DNA of 64,000 nt from Puffinus mauretanicus (taxonomy: Eukaryota > Chordata > Aves > Procellariiformes > Procellariidae). The position numbers were made by a program, and so were the translations under genes. The notes under the pieces are model-generated. The model ran no database searches and was not told where the DNA came from. It saw only the letters and a program-made list of their open reading frames with translations. Below, one piece after another: positions 1 to 11,804 of this stretch (positions within the stretch are counted from its first letter, which is position 1; each line of letters starts with the position of its first letter). The stretch covers positions 62,001 to 126,000 of the forward strand of contig JAJKFH010000383.1 of NCBI GenBank assembly GCA_023333565.1, read 5' to 3'.

Positions 1-856
1 CGTGCTACACTGGTGGTTCTGTAATAGGTTTTCGAGAGTTAGTTTTGTTCTAAAATGCCATATTTTTCCCTGTGTATTGACTTTCATCTGGATATGCAGC
101 TTTAAATGATGTTTGTTTGGGGATGTTGTCATCCTAGTGCACTTGTTCTAGCTCATTTGTGCTTAGCTGGTGGATAGCCAGCAAGTTGCTCTGCTGTTTG
201 GTATCATACTTTTTCTGAAATATTTAAGCTTTTTTTTTCCCACTCATTTTATTGACTTCATATTTAAATATGAATCCGTCTGAGATGACACGCATTAAAA
301 CCATGTTTATAAATGCTCCAATATTTTTTTCCTTTCCCTCTCTCCTCCTCCCCTGCATATGCATTCATAACCCTGCCTATTTTAATATCCCTCAGTAAAT
401 ATTGAATTCCTGAGATCGTGCTCATACTCATGCTGGTTTAAACTGACTTCAGAGGAGGGACTGCTATGCCAATGGCTTAGAAGCCCCAACTGTATTTATC
501 TCCATTTCCTTTATCCATTAAAAGACTGGCAACTGTTTTCATCAGTAACATTTTTTCTTAAATACTTGAAAATACACTGACCATCTTTGTCTCTGTGAAG
601 AGCAGACAAACCCTACTAGTTTTGTAACAAGATGACACCTGGCCAGAGACGGAAATGGCCAGAGGGAATATATTTCTAGGTGTCCCAGGTATCTGGGAAG
701 TTATTTTGTAAGAACCACTTACCTAAATGAATGGTCTTAGGTCTCGGTTGCAACTTTTATTGTTCACGAAACATGCATTACTACATTGAATCACAATTTG
801 TATGATCTTGATGACGGCTGAATTCTCTTGCTTACTTGGCTGCTTTCCTTTTGCAG
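1..856 (+). other. PHLPP2: PHLPP2 intron (3' part)
   Basis: AT-rich sequence with T-rich stretches, ending in the pyrimidine tract and AG at 856. No other coding exon or repeat family was recognised. Confidence 0.75.
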
Positions 857-987
857 TGTGTGGACCTAAGCTGCAATGAACTGAGTGAAATCACATTGCC
901 TGAAAACCTGCCTCCAAAACTACAAGAGCTGGACCTGACTGGAAATCCCAGATTAGCCTTGGATCACAAAACCCTAGAGCTCCTGAA
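857..987 (+). CDS. PHLPP2: PHLPP2 coding exon: end of the leucine-rich repeats
   Basis: The acceptor is ccttttgcag ending at 856 and the donor is gtaagt at 988. The exon opens in phase 0 with Cys-Val-Asp-Leu-Ser-Cys-Asn-Glu-Leu and encodes 43 residues plus two bases of an Asn codon. The spacing LxxNxLxEhxLPxxLPxxLQxLDLxxNPxL is an LRR unit, probably the last or next-to-last repeat before the phosphatase domain. Confidence 0.95.
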
Positions 988-3900
988 GTAAGTTACCCTA
1001 CAGAGTGGGGAGGGGGCAGAACGACTCCTGTTGCTGGGATGTGACAAAACCACAGTACGCAGAAGTGTAAATCTCTTCAAGGAGTATGGCTCCCCGTTGT
1101 CAGTGGATCAGAAAGTAACAGCTTGGATGGGTAGTTCAGAAATTAATGCTCCATTAAAGAGGATTACTTTGCCCACTTCAGTGCATTTGCTTTTGGCTGT
1201 AACTCCTGAAAGGGTCTGGTGGGCTGGTATAACCACTATTGGGCCAGTTTGATCTCCGTTTTACTTCCAACATGAGATTCAACCGAAATATTTGTTTCAT
1301 TCCACTGTTGAGATGCCAGTAGCTACACATTATGGTTTTTTTTTCTCACGTTCATCTGCTTGGGTCTGTCTTTGCTATTGTGCTCCTTTTTACCTCTTAA
1401 CATAACATACCTTGTTACCTTTCATAGCTCTCTGCTTTTGTCCTATAAATACTTTTTTCCATATTTAAGCTGCTCCTGAAGACTCTCATCTCCCACTCTG
1501 CTTGCAGCAAAGCTAGTTACCTTGCTTTGGGACCTTCTGTTTTTTTCCTGTCTACCTGTTTGTTTCCTGCCCTGGGACTTACCATCCATAACTGAAATTC
1601 GCCAAGTGCCTCGTGCCTCCTTCTGCTGTGTGTTGGGAAATTGTTGCACTAAAACAGATCAGGTGTGGACAGTGGTGCTGCCTTGCGCTTTTCTTATGTC
1701 ATGAAGGGAACTGCACCAGCTCAGAGGTTCCTTCTAAGTCTCTTTGATCCTTAAATATTGAATTATTCCAAGAAGCCTTGATTTACTTTTTAAGGGTTGA
1801 GCAGTCTCTTCGTGTGGTTTGCTTTTAAATGGTTAAGATCAGACACTGGAGTAGTAAACCTCATCTGTTGTGCAAGCAAGGGAAACTTATAGCATGAGTT
1901 TACTTTTAGCTTGAATCAGCGGATTTTATCAAATTTAAATGGAAATTTGAATAATGATGAGTTTTCACAGATAAAAACAAGAGTCCATGTTCTGCAGCAG
2001 ACAGCGAAAAAAAGGAGTGTTCCTATTTTAAGAGCTGCTTTATTGTATACAGGAAACCTTCCTGAAGAAGCAGTGTGTAATGTTGTTTTGGTTCATATAT
2101 ATATTACAAAGCTAATTGAATTGTGTTGAAACTTAAAGTGAAAGATCAGCTTTTCTTGTGTATAACCCAGCAGACAAGATGGGCAAGCCAATCTCTTGCC
2201 ACTTTAGTATTCAGGCAGTGTGCCCTGTAGCAGTATTGTACAAATTTAAGTCCTAAGTAGTCGAAGGGTAGTGTGGCCCAGTTACACACCATATTTTCAC
2301 TGGCATATGCGTTGTCTTTAATTCATAGAAAATTTTTTTACTCGTGTGTGCGTTTTGTTTGGTTATTTGGGGTTTTTAATACATTTTTCTTAAGACCTCA
2401 GGTCTATTCTCTTTCCTAATATTCATTAGCCATAGTCAGGTGTTTCAGGCCTCCTGAGGGGCTTCGTAGTGTCTGCACTGATATACTACGCTGACTTCTA
2501 CGGTTTACTGCTATAATTGACTGTGAGGGAGGAGGTGCTCCTTTCACTTTGTGGCAGGCACAAAAATACTTGTGCACTTGGTACTTTTTATATCTTCCTT
2601 CTCCATGTGAAAGGCAGCTCTCCATCTGTGCCCTGGCAGGATTCAAGCAGGTAGTAGGTTAATATGTATTCTCAGTGCTGGTGAGAAGAAGAGTCCTGTC
2701 ATGCATGCTTGCTTTTTTAATATGTATGGAGATCTTAAAGAAGGCTTGCATGCTTAGGAGGATGTTGCCAAGTGATTTATTGGATGTAAGAATTTTCAGT
2801 AGCAATTAAAATGAAAAAGAAAAAAAAAAGATGCTGCTACTCTGATTTTTAGGAAAGAGCATTTAGTTCATTTGTAACAGTCATTTTAAACTGGGGGGAA
2901 AATAAACCGTGCTGTCTGAAAGCCTTAGCCCATCTTCCCTGCATAGGATGTGCTGCTGGATATCATTCCTTTCCGGGCACACGGTCTGTTTGTAGTGGTG
3001 CTACTGAGGAAGCTGAAAGCAATGCATTGAGGTAGCTTTTTTTACCACTGCTGGGAAGCCTTGAGACAACTCTGGGTCCTTGACCTGCCCAGGAACCAGG
3101 GGTCAGTCAACTCGGTTTAAAAAGAAACAAACAAAAAACCCCTTTTGATCCAAGTTCCTCTGCCCTGGAAGATAAGTGCCTTGTATGAGAAGTCTGTGAA
3201 GAAAGTGTTTGCTCATGTGTGTAGTGGTGTGCAGGTGGAGACAGAATTAAAATCTCTGCTGCTTTAGAAGAGACCCAGGTTTCCAGTTTGATTTGGGGTC
3301 AGATAATCTTTTCTAATGTTCGTGGCGAGATGTTTGCCTCCTGTTTGTCACACAGAGGGCTGCAAAACCAAGGGCTTAAAACACCAGTGGTTCTAACGTT
3401 ATTTATGTAATTTGTTTGCTTTTAATCTGCCCTCGCTGATGTACATCCTGACCATTAGTGTAAGAAGAAATCGAACTGGATGTGACAGTACTTGGGGTTA
3501 TTTGAGGAAGGCTGTGCAATGCTGAAAAGACTTTTCTGTGTGTTCAGGTCAGGTGGGGGTTTGGATACAGAAAAATGAATGCTCAGAGTGAACCGTTAGA
3601 CCTTTCTGCTTGTGTCCTTTTATGATTCTTTTGGTTCATGAAAGGTTCGAGTGCCTTTGAAGTGACTGCAGCGTGTGGGGAGCTCACTTTCCCAGCCTTT
3701 GGAAGAGAGCAGTAGGGAGCACGGAGGAGGTCATCTCTCCCCAGCAAAGCAGGGCTGTGAAAAGTATAAACAGAGAGGGCTGGGCCCTTTTTAAGTCTTT
3801 ACTACGCTGTGTGAGATATTTGAAATTCAGGCTAATGGCTGCGTTGGTAGTAAATTGGAGGGTAGAAGATCAAGGGCCTAAGTAAAAATTGGATTGTACA

Positions 3901-6900
3901 ACTGGGGAAGGCAGAAGGGCTGTCCTCGCTGTTGGGACCGCAGGCTGGCTCTTGCAGGTTGGTGCGGGATGAGGATGGAGCGGATTCGGTTTGTGGGCAT
4001 TTTCATGGAAGGCTGTTACTACACGTTGCTGTTTCTAAAGAATTTTTTTTTCCTTTTTTTCTTCTTTTTTTTTTTTTTTCATTTAGGGGATGGAGTGGGT
4101 CATACAGGAGACTTCATTTGAGTACAACGAAAAGAGTCTAGAGACTTGTTAAAATGGGTGGGAGAGATGTACGAATTAAAAAAATCACTCCCCTGTACTG
4201 GCTTTCATAAAGCTAGTGACACATTTGCCTTATATTCCTAGGCCAGGTTTGAAACAAATAGCTCAGGGGTGAGAGCAGGGAAAGAAAAGCTGGCTAAGCA
4301 AAACAATGCAGCTGACACCCTCAGAGAGGCTCGGTTATTTACTGCGTTTTTGTTCTTTGTATACAGACACATAAAAGTAACCACTTCGGATGTCCTGCTT
4401 CTTTTAAATGTATTACTAAGAACTGGGAGAGAAAAAAAGGTGTTATCTTCACATTTTAAGCTGGATCATGTCAGCGCGTCAATCCGTTGCACCTTTCCCC
4501 TTTCCTTTCTCCTTGCAGCAATATCCGTTGCTTCAAGATCGACCAGCCCTCGGCCGGTGATGCTTCGGGAGCGCCGGCGGTCTGGAGTCACGGTTACACA
4601 GAAGCGTCGGGCGTTAAGAACAAGTAAGACCTGGAGTGTTTTTTATTACACGAGCATCCTAGCAGCGGAGCACCTCTATGTTGATACAAAGAAATCCTTT
4701 TTTCAGTGAAAGTTTTGGGGACGTTTTGGGCCTCACAAAGGCAGAGGCCATGCCATGACTCTATATTTGTATACCGGGCCCCTGCCTGGCTCTCCACTCT
4801 GGTCTTTGTTAGGGAAGTTGCTAAGATACAAGTGTAACCAGCACATTTTGTCTGTGCAAGACTCCAGTACTTGCAAAAGATCTGAGTGTTTAAAAGCATT
4901 TTCCTCTTTGCAAAGCTTCTTTATCTTCAACCAAAGGATGTTTACCAAGCAAATCGGAGATCCTAAAGGAAGAGGCAGAATGGCCAAAACTCTGAATATT
5001 CATAGTGTGCGGTGCTCCTGTGACTAAGGCAGCACTTGACAAATAATGTACCAAGAGTCTGCTAGTCTCTGTGTTGCTGGCAATGTGATGAATCTTTCTT
5101 TGTTCCTTAAATACCTTTTTAGAAATCTTCTGCTACCTAGGTTTCCGCAGCAAGTGCCAGCAAGCCTTTACTTACTGTTGACTGATTTAACGCACAACTT
5201 GGTCATTGGCATGTTAAATCACAGGGATGCCTTTCAGAGGGGCAAGTGCAGTTTCAACTGATGTTGTTTCAGGCATACTTTTCTCCCCATTTCTACAAAT
5301 AAGAAACTTGTTCGCATGCTGAAAAGGAGGAAGAATCTTTAGGGCTTGGCTTGAACTTCCAGTATAGTTCTCTCCACATCTTAGCACTATTGATGGGCCT
5401 GACTCTTCTCCATAGCTCAGAAAGCATTTCTGAAATGCTTGTGAACAGAGGTGGTTAAAACTAGCTGCCAGACCAGGCTGCATCTTTCTGGTCAGAACGA
5501 CAAGATGAGAAACTAGTGGTGGGTAACAACCTTGATGTTCTCCTGCTTTGTTTTTTCACTAGGCTGTGTGTGGCAGCACTTTCAGCCAATAACTTCTGTG
5601 ACAACCGGGAGGCACTTTACGGTGTTTTTGATGGTGACCGCAACGTTGAAGTGCCATATCTGCTGCAGTGCACAATGAGCGACATCTTAGCAGAAGAGCT
5701 GCAGAAAACAAAAAATGAGGAGGAATACATGATCAACACTTTCATAGTTATGCAGAGGTGAGTCTTGGATCTGAAGCCTTTTTTACCTTGTGTATGCTTA
5801 CTGGGCAGTTTGTTCGCTTTCAGGTCAGACACCTGCTCTTTTCTTGCTTCAAAAAAATGTGAGAGAGGAAAAAAGCCTCAGTATCTGGATATGGTGTTTT
5901 CTTTTATTACTCGTTTTGTGAGTGTTGTCTTCTGTTCCTTTCAGGTGTGGGGAGAAAAACCCCAACACCTCCCCACCCAAACAAAAAAAAAAAAAACACC
6001 TGCAAAGTTACTAAATGGTGGGTGGAGGTTTACTCTTTTCTGGTATCTTCTTTAAGTCTTATGATTCACAATTGGCCGAAACCAAGTCAGTGGTATGAAT
6101 CTCTTGATCATCTTTTAAACTTCCTTACTACTACTGGCTGCAAAGCCTGGGCTGATCCTTTCTGTTTCTCTCTACCAATTCTATTTAAAGCTACACAGAT
6201 ATTTAAAACATGTAGCCTGACTCCTTAGAAATGTCTATCTCCTGTCATCCCTTTGGCCTTAGAATATTATTTGAGCAGGACCCATCCAAAAAGATTGTGA
6301 TGCGATAGCTGTAAGTGTAATAGTAGCTCTGTGTAGTAGTTTGGAAACCTGTGTGCGTGCTTTCTTGACAGAAGAAGAAATTGTGCCTGGGGAGACACCG
6401 AGTGAAGGAGGAGTACGAAGGGAATTGAACAAAGGAGAACGAAGAGGTCAGGGAAACAAAGGAGAAAGTAAATAAGCAGCTTAGAGACTGAGGAAATGAA
6501 TCAAGTTAAAAGTGGCATTGCTTATCGCTCAATTGCTACACCTTTGGAAAGGAAAAATACTGCAGTTCTGGTATCGGGAAAGATACGAAGCAGTAGGGTG
6601 GTATTGAACCTTACAAACACAAGAGAGAAAATGCTTCCTATAATTGCTTCTAACGGTTCCTCAGACCAGTAGCTGAGAAGGTGGTTGCCGTATACTTAAA
6701 ATATTCAAAAATAATAACAAATTATCGAAAGCACTTATTAAGTGGTTCCGTTTACTACTAATGCAATTTCACAGGAATGTGGCAATCCTACAAAAAACTG
6801 GTGGTTTGTTGTTTTGTTTTTTTTTTTTGTCTCAAATCAAAATAAGCTAACCACTTCTTTGGAGAACCAGAAATAGTATTCATTCCAGTTGCATTTAACC

Positions 6901-9900
6901 CTTCATTGAGGATTATTACACATGATATGCAATAGTCCTGAAGTGTATTTTTTAAAAATAAAAAGCACATTGAAGCTTGCTTACAAATTTAGTTGTGCAT
7001 TCTCTCCCCAGGATTTTGAATCAAAAGTTCTTGCCAGCTATACCTAGCCTTAGTATAAATTTTAGTAACCTCTATAATTAGCTTTCTAATTACTGTAATT
7101 CCTAATTACTATAGGAGAAGGCCCTGATAAACAAGATACTGGGAAGGATGGATGTTTTTCACAGTCTAGTATTGAAATGAATTTACATTCTAATGACAAG
7201 ATTCTGAAAACTTCAGTTTTATCCATAGATTTTTTTCACTTTGACCCCTGCTAAAACAGCAGGCTTAAATATTTCCAAGAACATATTTAACAGGTTAGTA
7301 AGTGACAGGATAAATGAAGTGTGTGCCTTCTTACAGTGGAGTTAACAGCCACTGTGCTTTTTTGGTCATCATTTGGTACTTTAAGAGCATTATTCTGAAG
7401 ACATCACAAAACAGTGAACCTCTGCCTTCTGTTTTTGCTCAAAAATAAAGTTTTTACAGTTAGAATTATTATTTTTACAATAAAATCTGTAGCTTCAGAA
7501 GCTGAAGAACCAGCTGGATAATATGAACCCCCTTTTTAAGCTCTACCTGTACTCATTTGATAGTCCTCAGTACTTTTCTAACCCTCTCTGTTTCCCTCGA
7601 TCTGACCTTTAAAGCAAACGTCTTTAAGATGTAGAGGAAGGGAGACAACTGTGCAACTCTTAAAGTGCAAAGATTTTTGTTTTGTTTTGTTTTTTTTTTC
7701 TAAAATTGAGCAGATTTGCATATCTGCATATGTGTAAATAACACATTGCCGGAGAGTTGAACGTGATTTCTCTGCTGCCGTAGTCTTCTGTGTCACAGTC
7801 TTCAGTGGAGACTTTTGTTTCTGTCCCAGTGATCCAATAAAGTCAATGCCCTGAGTGCTTGTGGATGCAGAACAGCGGCTGTTTCTCCGTAGTACCCATA
7901 ACACTTGTTTTCCAATTAAAGAACAATCATTGTTTTGTTTAAATTCCAGGAAACTTGGAACAGCTGGACAAAAACTTGGAGGCTCTGCTGTCCTTTGCCA
8001 TATAAAACATGATCCCATGGACCCTGGTGGATGCTTCACGCTAACCTCAGCAAACGTGGGGAAGTGCCAAACCGTTCTCTGCCGGAATGGGAAACCTCTG
8101 CCTTTGTCCAGGTGTTACGTGATGAGTTGTGAAGAAGAGCTGAAGAGGATTAAGCAGCATAAGGCCATTATCACAGAGGTTAGAGAAAAGTTAGGGACTG
8201 TTGCAACTTGCAGCTTCCTTGGAGAGTATTTGTACAGCAATGCATGAAATTACATGTTGATACTAGTAACCTCAAAGAGGTGGTGTTAATGGTACGGGTT
8301 CCAGAGTTGCACATTTCCTTTCAAGGTGGTTCATATCACACAATCAGGTTATCATGCAATCAAGTTGCTTTTCCATCCCATTGCCATGCTGGATTTTGGT
8401 TAGCTTCAGAGAGTGAGCAGCTGTGAGCATGGTGTGTTGAAATAGGAAAGCAGACAGCCTCCTCCTAATGGGGAGAGGAATTGTTGTGTTGGAGCTGTCA
8501 TGAAGAGCCTCTCCAGTCGAAAAGGATGAGAGGACAGAGCACGTGGAGTGATGCCATCCTTCCCTTAGGAGACTCCTTGCTCCTGCCAGGCTGACTTTGC
8601 TGTCTGAGCTCCTACGTTCCCAGAACCGCCCTTTGACAGGCGGCTCTTGAAGAGAGCACTTGCCCAAAAGGAAAACCCATCCTGTGCTCAGCTGAACCAT
8701 GAGAGAGGAGAAAACTATTTGTTCCCTTCTTACAAGCTTGAAGCCACCGCTGTCAGTTTTGCTTTGCCTTGTGTGAAACATGCACAGAAATAGATAAATA
8801 CTGAATCTTCCTAATGGTGGAGGAACGGGCAGAAAACTCACAGCCGTATGCCCGTGAACAGGGGGTGTGTGTGGAATAAGTCATGTGCCTCTTGATCTTG
8901 CCGGGGAAGGGTGACGATTGGGATCTCAAACGTGACAAGTTGGAAAGGAGTCACTCCAACATAGCGTGTCTCACCGAGGCACGCTCGTTGTGTTCTTCTG
9001 TAGAGGAAAAGGGAAATTTCTGCGCTGAATCTTCAGATGACTCACTGATTTCATGCACATTGATGGCTTATCACTGCTGTCAGCCTTCTAATGGGGAAGT
9101 TAACAAGTTTTTTTTTCTTCTGAGTGGTTTTAAAGGGGAAGCTTTTTTTAGTCTTGGTTCACTTTTCTGTGGTTATCTGCTTTATAATAACCACTGTAGT
9201 CATCAGCTGGACTAAATGAGTGTAAATCCTCACCTTTGTTTTTCTTCTCGAATAAGCAATTAGCAGGGTGCAGCTATCCCCAGCAGGCTGACAGATAGCC
9301 AGGCTTGCTGTTTGAGACACTTCCTCTGCTTATTCTGGCAGCTTGGATTCTAACCAGGACAGGATCCTGGGATTTGGACGTGCATGGGATTTACTTCTCA
9401 AATACGTCCATTTTTACTGATGTTTTCCCTTCAGATATTACTCCTCCTCCCCTTGGAAATGTCGTATCTAAGTGGAAACGTAGTAAGTAATTGGGGCATG
9501 TAAAACATTTCGCTACAACTCAGCTGACTGAGAAATGCAGACTTGCTCTCTGCTGCATTTGACTTGCATGCCTCATTTAAAGTCTTTTTTTTTTTTTTAA
9601 ATGAACATTTGTTTCCAAAGTGATGAGCCAAGATGAAACCTACGATTGTTACAGCTGCAAGAGAAGAGTCATAACTGAATGATCTGCCCCTATATCAAAT
9701 GGAGCTGTGTGTGGCTTTGCCCTGTATGAAGCCAGATATCGTGGGTGGAGGAGGGATAAGTCTGACTCACTGGTAAAACATTAGTCCAGTTGGCTCTCGC
9801 AGCTGCAGGAGCAGAATAGATGGCTTTTTGTTGCAGACTTCTGCTTTGTTGGTCTGTGCATAGGTGATGCTGATGACAAATCAGTAGGGTGTAGGAGGCG

Positions 9901-11238
9901 TAGCGCAGGATTGGAAACCAGCCATTGCTGTGCTCTAATCCCAGCTCTGTCACCTCCTTGCAAGTCACTTTGCTTTTCTGTCTTCATGTCTGTAAATGGC
10001 AGTGTTGGGGGTACTACAAAAACAGCCATTGCTAAAACACGAGGAGATGCAGGTGCTGTGGATCCTTGTCTGCTTTGTTTCCAATTTCCTGTCCTTTCTG
10101 ATTTCAGGATGGCAAAGTGAATGGTGTGACGGATTCAACAAGAATCTTGGGGTACACCTTCCTTCACCCAAGTGTTGTGCCGCGTCCTCACGTCCAGTCC
10201 ATCACCTTAACTCCGCAAGATGAGTTCTTCATTCTGGGGAGCAAGGGTCTGTGGGACAGCCTCTCGATGGATGAAGCAGTGGAAGCAGTCAGAAACGTGC
10301 CTGATGCGCTGGCAGCCGCGAAGAAGCTTTGCACTTTGGCCCAGAGTTACGGCTGCAACGACAGTATCAGCGCTGTCGTGGTTCAGCTCAACGTGACGGA
10401 GGACAGCTTCTGCTGCTGTGAACTCAATGGGGTCCCACCCCCCAGCCCAGGCATTTTCCCCCAGTCTGTCAACGTGGTCATCAAGGACAGGCCAACCGAT
10501 GCGCTTGGGATGCCCTCTTCGAGCAGCGGCATGGCTTCGGAGATCAGCAGCGAGATCTCCACCTCCGAAATGAGCAGTGAGGTGGGGTCCACGGCCTCCG
10601 ACGAGCCTCCACAGGTAGCCATGAACGAGAACAGCCCGGCCTACCCGGGGGAGCAGCGCTGCATGCTGCACCCCGTCTGCCTGTCCAATTCTTTCCAACG
10701 GCAGCTCTCCAGCGCCACCTTTTCCAGCGCCTTCTCCGACAACGGCCTTGACAGCGACGATGAGGAGCCGATTGAGGGGGTGTTCACCAACGGCAGCCGC
10801 GTGGAAGTGGAGGTGGACATCCACTGCAGCCGAGCGAAGGAGAAGCAGCTTCTCCAAGTGCCGGTGGAAGCCAGCGACGAAGGTATCGTCATCAGTGCCA
10901 ACGAAGACGAGCCCGGCCTTCCCAGGAAAGCTGAATATTCTGCCACGGGCACAATAGGGCGCCGGCGGGGCAACGGTTCTGTGGCACCACAAGAGAGGAG
11001 CCATAACTTAATTGAAGTCGCAACGGATGCGCCGCTCAGAAAAACAGGGGGCTACTTTGCTGCTCCAGCACAGCCCGATCCCGACGACCAGTTCATCATC
11101 CCACCAGAGCTTGAAGAAGAAGTCAAGGAGATTATGAAGCAGCACCAGGAGCAACAACAGCAACAGCAGCAGCAGCAGCAGCAGCAGCGGCAGTATCCAA
11201 TGGACCACCTGGCAGACTATTACGATACACCACTATGA
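857..11238 (+). CDS. PHLPP2: PHLPP2, 3' portion: PH domain and leucine-rich repeat protein phosphatase 2 (five terminal coding exons)
   Basis: The CDS joins 857-987, 4519-4623, 5563-5757, 7950-8178 and 10108-11238. Every junction has AG/GT borders and phase is kept throughout, giving 596 residues and a TGA stop. Order in this fragment: end of the LRR array (1-45, including [16 protein letters not shown]), then the PP2C-like domain from about residue 64 ([11 protein letters not shown]) to about 314, with YGVFDGD at 98-104 and the PP2C signature variant GSKGLWD at 264-270. An acidic and Ser-rich tail follows ([17 protein letters not shown]), then 12 Gln (569-580) and the C-terminus YYDTPL, a PDZ-ligand type end. 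From knowledge of the family, PHLPP2 dephosphorylates the hydrophobic motif of AKT and PKC at membranes and in the cytosol. PHLPP1 is the alternative, but the tail and near-identity over long stretches to remembered human PHLPP2 favour PHLPP2. The PH domain, RA-like region and most LRRs lie outside the window. The gene is convergent with MARVELD3. Confidence 0.97.
988..4518 (+). other. PHLPP2: PHLPP2 intron
   Basis: GT...AG intron of about 3.5 kb. The short open frames in it show no splice context or recognisable protein. It has a T/C-rich tract at about 4038-4080 made of T runs broken by CC and CTTC. No known mobile element was recognised. Confidence 0.85.
4519..4623 (+). CDS. PHLPP2: PHLPP2 coding exon: LRR to phosphatase junction
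   Basis: The acceptor is tttctccttgcag (to 4518) and the donor is gtaaga at 4624. One base completes Asn, 34 codons follow, and two bases begin a Lys codon. The peptide contains [19 protein letters not shown] and then [14 protein letters not shown], which starts the PP2C fold. This exon is clearly more GC-rich than the introns on either side of it. Confidence 0.95.
4624..5562 (+). other. PHLPP2: PHLPP2 intron
   Basis: GT...AG intron of about 0.9 kb. Nothing else was recognised. Confidence 0.9.
5563..5757 (+). CDS. PHLPP2: PHLPP2 coding exon: first catalytic half of the PP2C domain
   Basis: The acceptor is ttttttcactag (to 5562) and the donor is gtgagt at 5758. It encodes [20 protein letters not shown] followed by [15 protein letters not shown]. 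The YGVFDGD segment is the equivalent of the metal-binding FGVFDGH motif of PP2C enzymes, with Asp in place of the usual His, as is known for PHLPP proteins. The exon continues with [19 protein letters not shown] and ends inside an Arg codon. Confidence 0.96.
5758..7949 (+). other. PHLPP2: PHLPP2 intron
   Basis: GT...AG intron of about 2.2 kb with short A and T homopolymers (about 5980-5996, 6815-6830, 7677-7700). No repeat family or other exon was recognised. Confidence 0.9.
7950..8178 (+). CDS. PHLPP2: PHLPP2 coding exon: PP2C core
   Basis: The acceptor is tttaaattccag (to 7949) and the donor is gttaga at 8179, weaker than the other donors because T replaces the purine at +3. One base completes Arg and 76 codons follow, including [20 protein letters not shown], then [20 protein letters not shown], and the end [12 protein letters not shown]. 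The Ser-Ala-Asn-Val-Gly block corresponds to the SANVGDSRAVL-like PP2C motif, with Lys-Cys-Gln where canonical enzymes have Asp-Ser-Arg. Confidence 0.96.
8179..10107 (+). other. PHLPP2: PHLPP2 intron
   Basis: GT...AG intron of about 1.9 kb. Nothing else was recognised. The open frames on the - strand (for example 8344-8841) have no conserved features. Confidence 0.9.
10108..11238 (+). CDS. PHLPP2: PHLPP2 terminal coding exon: end of PP2C domain, acidic Ser-rich tail, poly-Gln, C-terminus
   Basis: The acceptor is ttctgatttcag (to 10107). The exon opens in phase 0 with [20 protein letters not shown] and has 376 codons plus TGA at 11236-11238. It holds the PP2C signature variant [14 protein letters not shown], in which Lys replaces the usual metal-binding Asp. 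Next come a Ser/Glu-rich stretch (about residues 345-375 of the fragment), [20 protein letters not shown], the poly-Gln tract and the end DYYDTPL. Third-position GC is much higher here than in the earlier exons. The apparent 265-codon frame on the opposite strand (10207-11004) is a side effect of this composition. Confidence 0.97.
   Translation, partial: DGKVNGVTDSTRILGYTFLHPSVVPRPHVQSITLTPQDEFFILGSKGLWDSLSMDEAVEAVRNVPDALAAAKKLCTLAQSYGCNDSISAVVVQLNVTEDSFCCCELNGVPPPSPGIFPQSVNVVIKDRPTDALGMPSSSSGMASEISSEISTSEMSSEVGSTASDEPPQVAMNENSPAYPGEQRCMLHPVCLSNSFQRQLSSATFSSAFSDNGLDSDDEEPIEGVFTNGSRVEVEVDIHCSRAKEKQLLQVPVEASDEGIVISANEDEPGLPRKAEYSATGTIGRRRGNGSVAPQERSHNLIEVATDAPLRKTGGYFAAPAQPDPDDQFIIPPELEEEVKEIMKQHQEQQQQQQQQQQQQRQYPMDHLADYYDTPL
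11152..11187 (+). repeat. PHLPP2: CAG/CAA trinucleotide repeat encoding 12 Gln in PHLPP2
   Basis: Twelve consecutive Gln codons: CAA CAA CAG CAA and then eight CAG. An Arg codon (CGG) and another Gln follow. The repeat lies 16 residues before the C-terminal Leu. In remembered human PHLPP2 the same place holds a shorter Gln run followed by Pro and Leu, so length is variable between species. Confidence 0.95.
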
Positions 11239-11499
11239 CCCACTCTATTTACTGCTCAGAAATAAACTAACAAACGAGGAGACTCGAGTGCAGGACCCAG
11301 TGGGCTCGCATTACAGCAGGGGTTTTCCTTATCCTTTTCCTTTATATACTTCCTTTTCCTTATCCTGCCACTACAGATAACTGCAGCTTTTCAGTTTGTT
11401 AGGTTTAATATTCGTTGACTTTCTTCTAGAGACGTTTGACCGGTAAAGTTTAAAATAGTTAACCTTCCCTTAACATATCAAGTGTAAAAACAAAAAAAT

Positions 11500-11516
11500 A
11501 ATAAAAAAATAATAAA
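11500..11516 (+). terminator. PHLPP2: Tandem proximal AATAAA signals in an A/T microsatellite
   Basis: Two AATAAA hexamers (11500-11505 and 11511-11516) sit in a run of A with interspersed AAT. They could give a shorter PHLPP2 3' UTR that omits the Pumilio-type element. No strong GT-rich downstream element is visible, so use is uncertain. Confidence 0.3.
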
Positions 11517-11796
11517 AAGGTTTAATATATTGCTGAGAAACAGATGATGATGTAATATTTTTTAAAATGGCTTGTTTGTTTTGTTTGAAAAGCAGGGCAG
11601 TAGCCAGTGCTAAATGATTTAAGTAATATTGTAATACTGTATTTCTTTGAGAGAAAAGGCTTTTTTTGGTCTTGAAAATGATAGACATTTGTAGAATATG
11701 GAGACTAACTCCTAGGAGTTGCTTTACTCTTTCAGGTGACTTAAGTCACTGAGATTCACTAATTTTCTCTGAGAGAACAGTTGATTGGGAAATTCC

Positions 11797-11804
11797 TGTA
11801 AATA
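11797..11804 (+). promoter_or_regulatory. Pumilio-response-element match TGTAAATA in the PHLPP2 3' UTR
   Basis: TGTAAATA is an exact match to the Pumilio consensus UGUANAUA. It lies within the 3' UTR, upstream of the distal poly(A) signal. An 8-base match is expected by chance now and then, so function is only possible. Confidence 0.35.

Noticed and set aside
4269..4709. 146-codon + strand frame across a PHLPP2 exon
   Set aside because: It overlaps the true exon 4519-4623 in a different frame. The true frame gives the conserved PHLPP2 peptide.
10207..11004. 265-codon open frame on the - strand
   Set aside because: It lies wholly opposite the GC-rich PHLPP2 last exon, shows no family motif, and is explained by that exon's codon composition.
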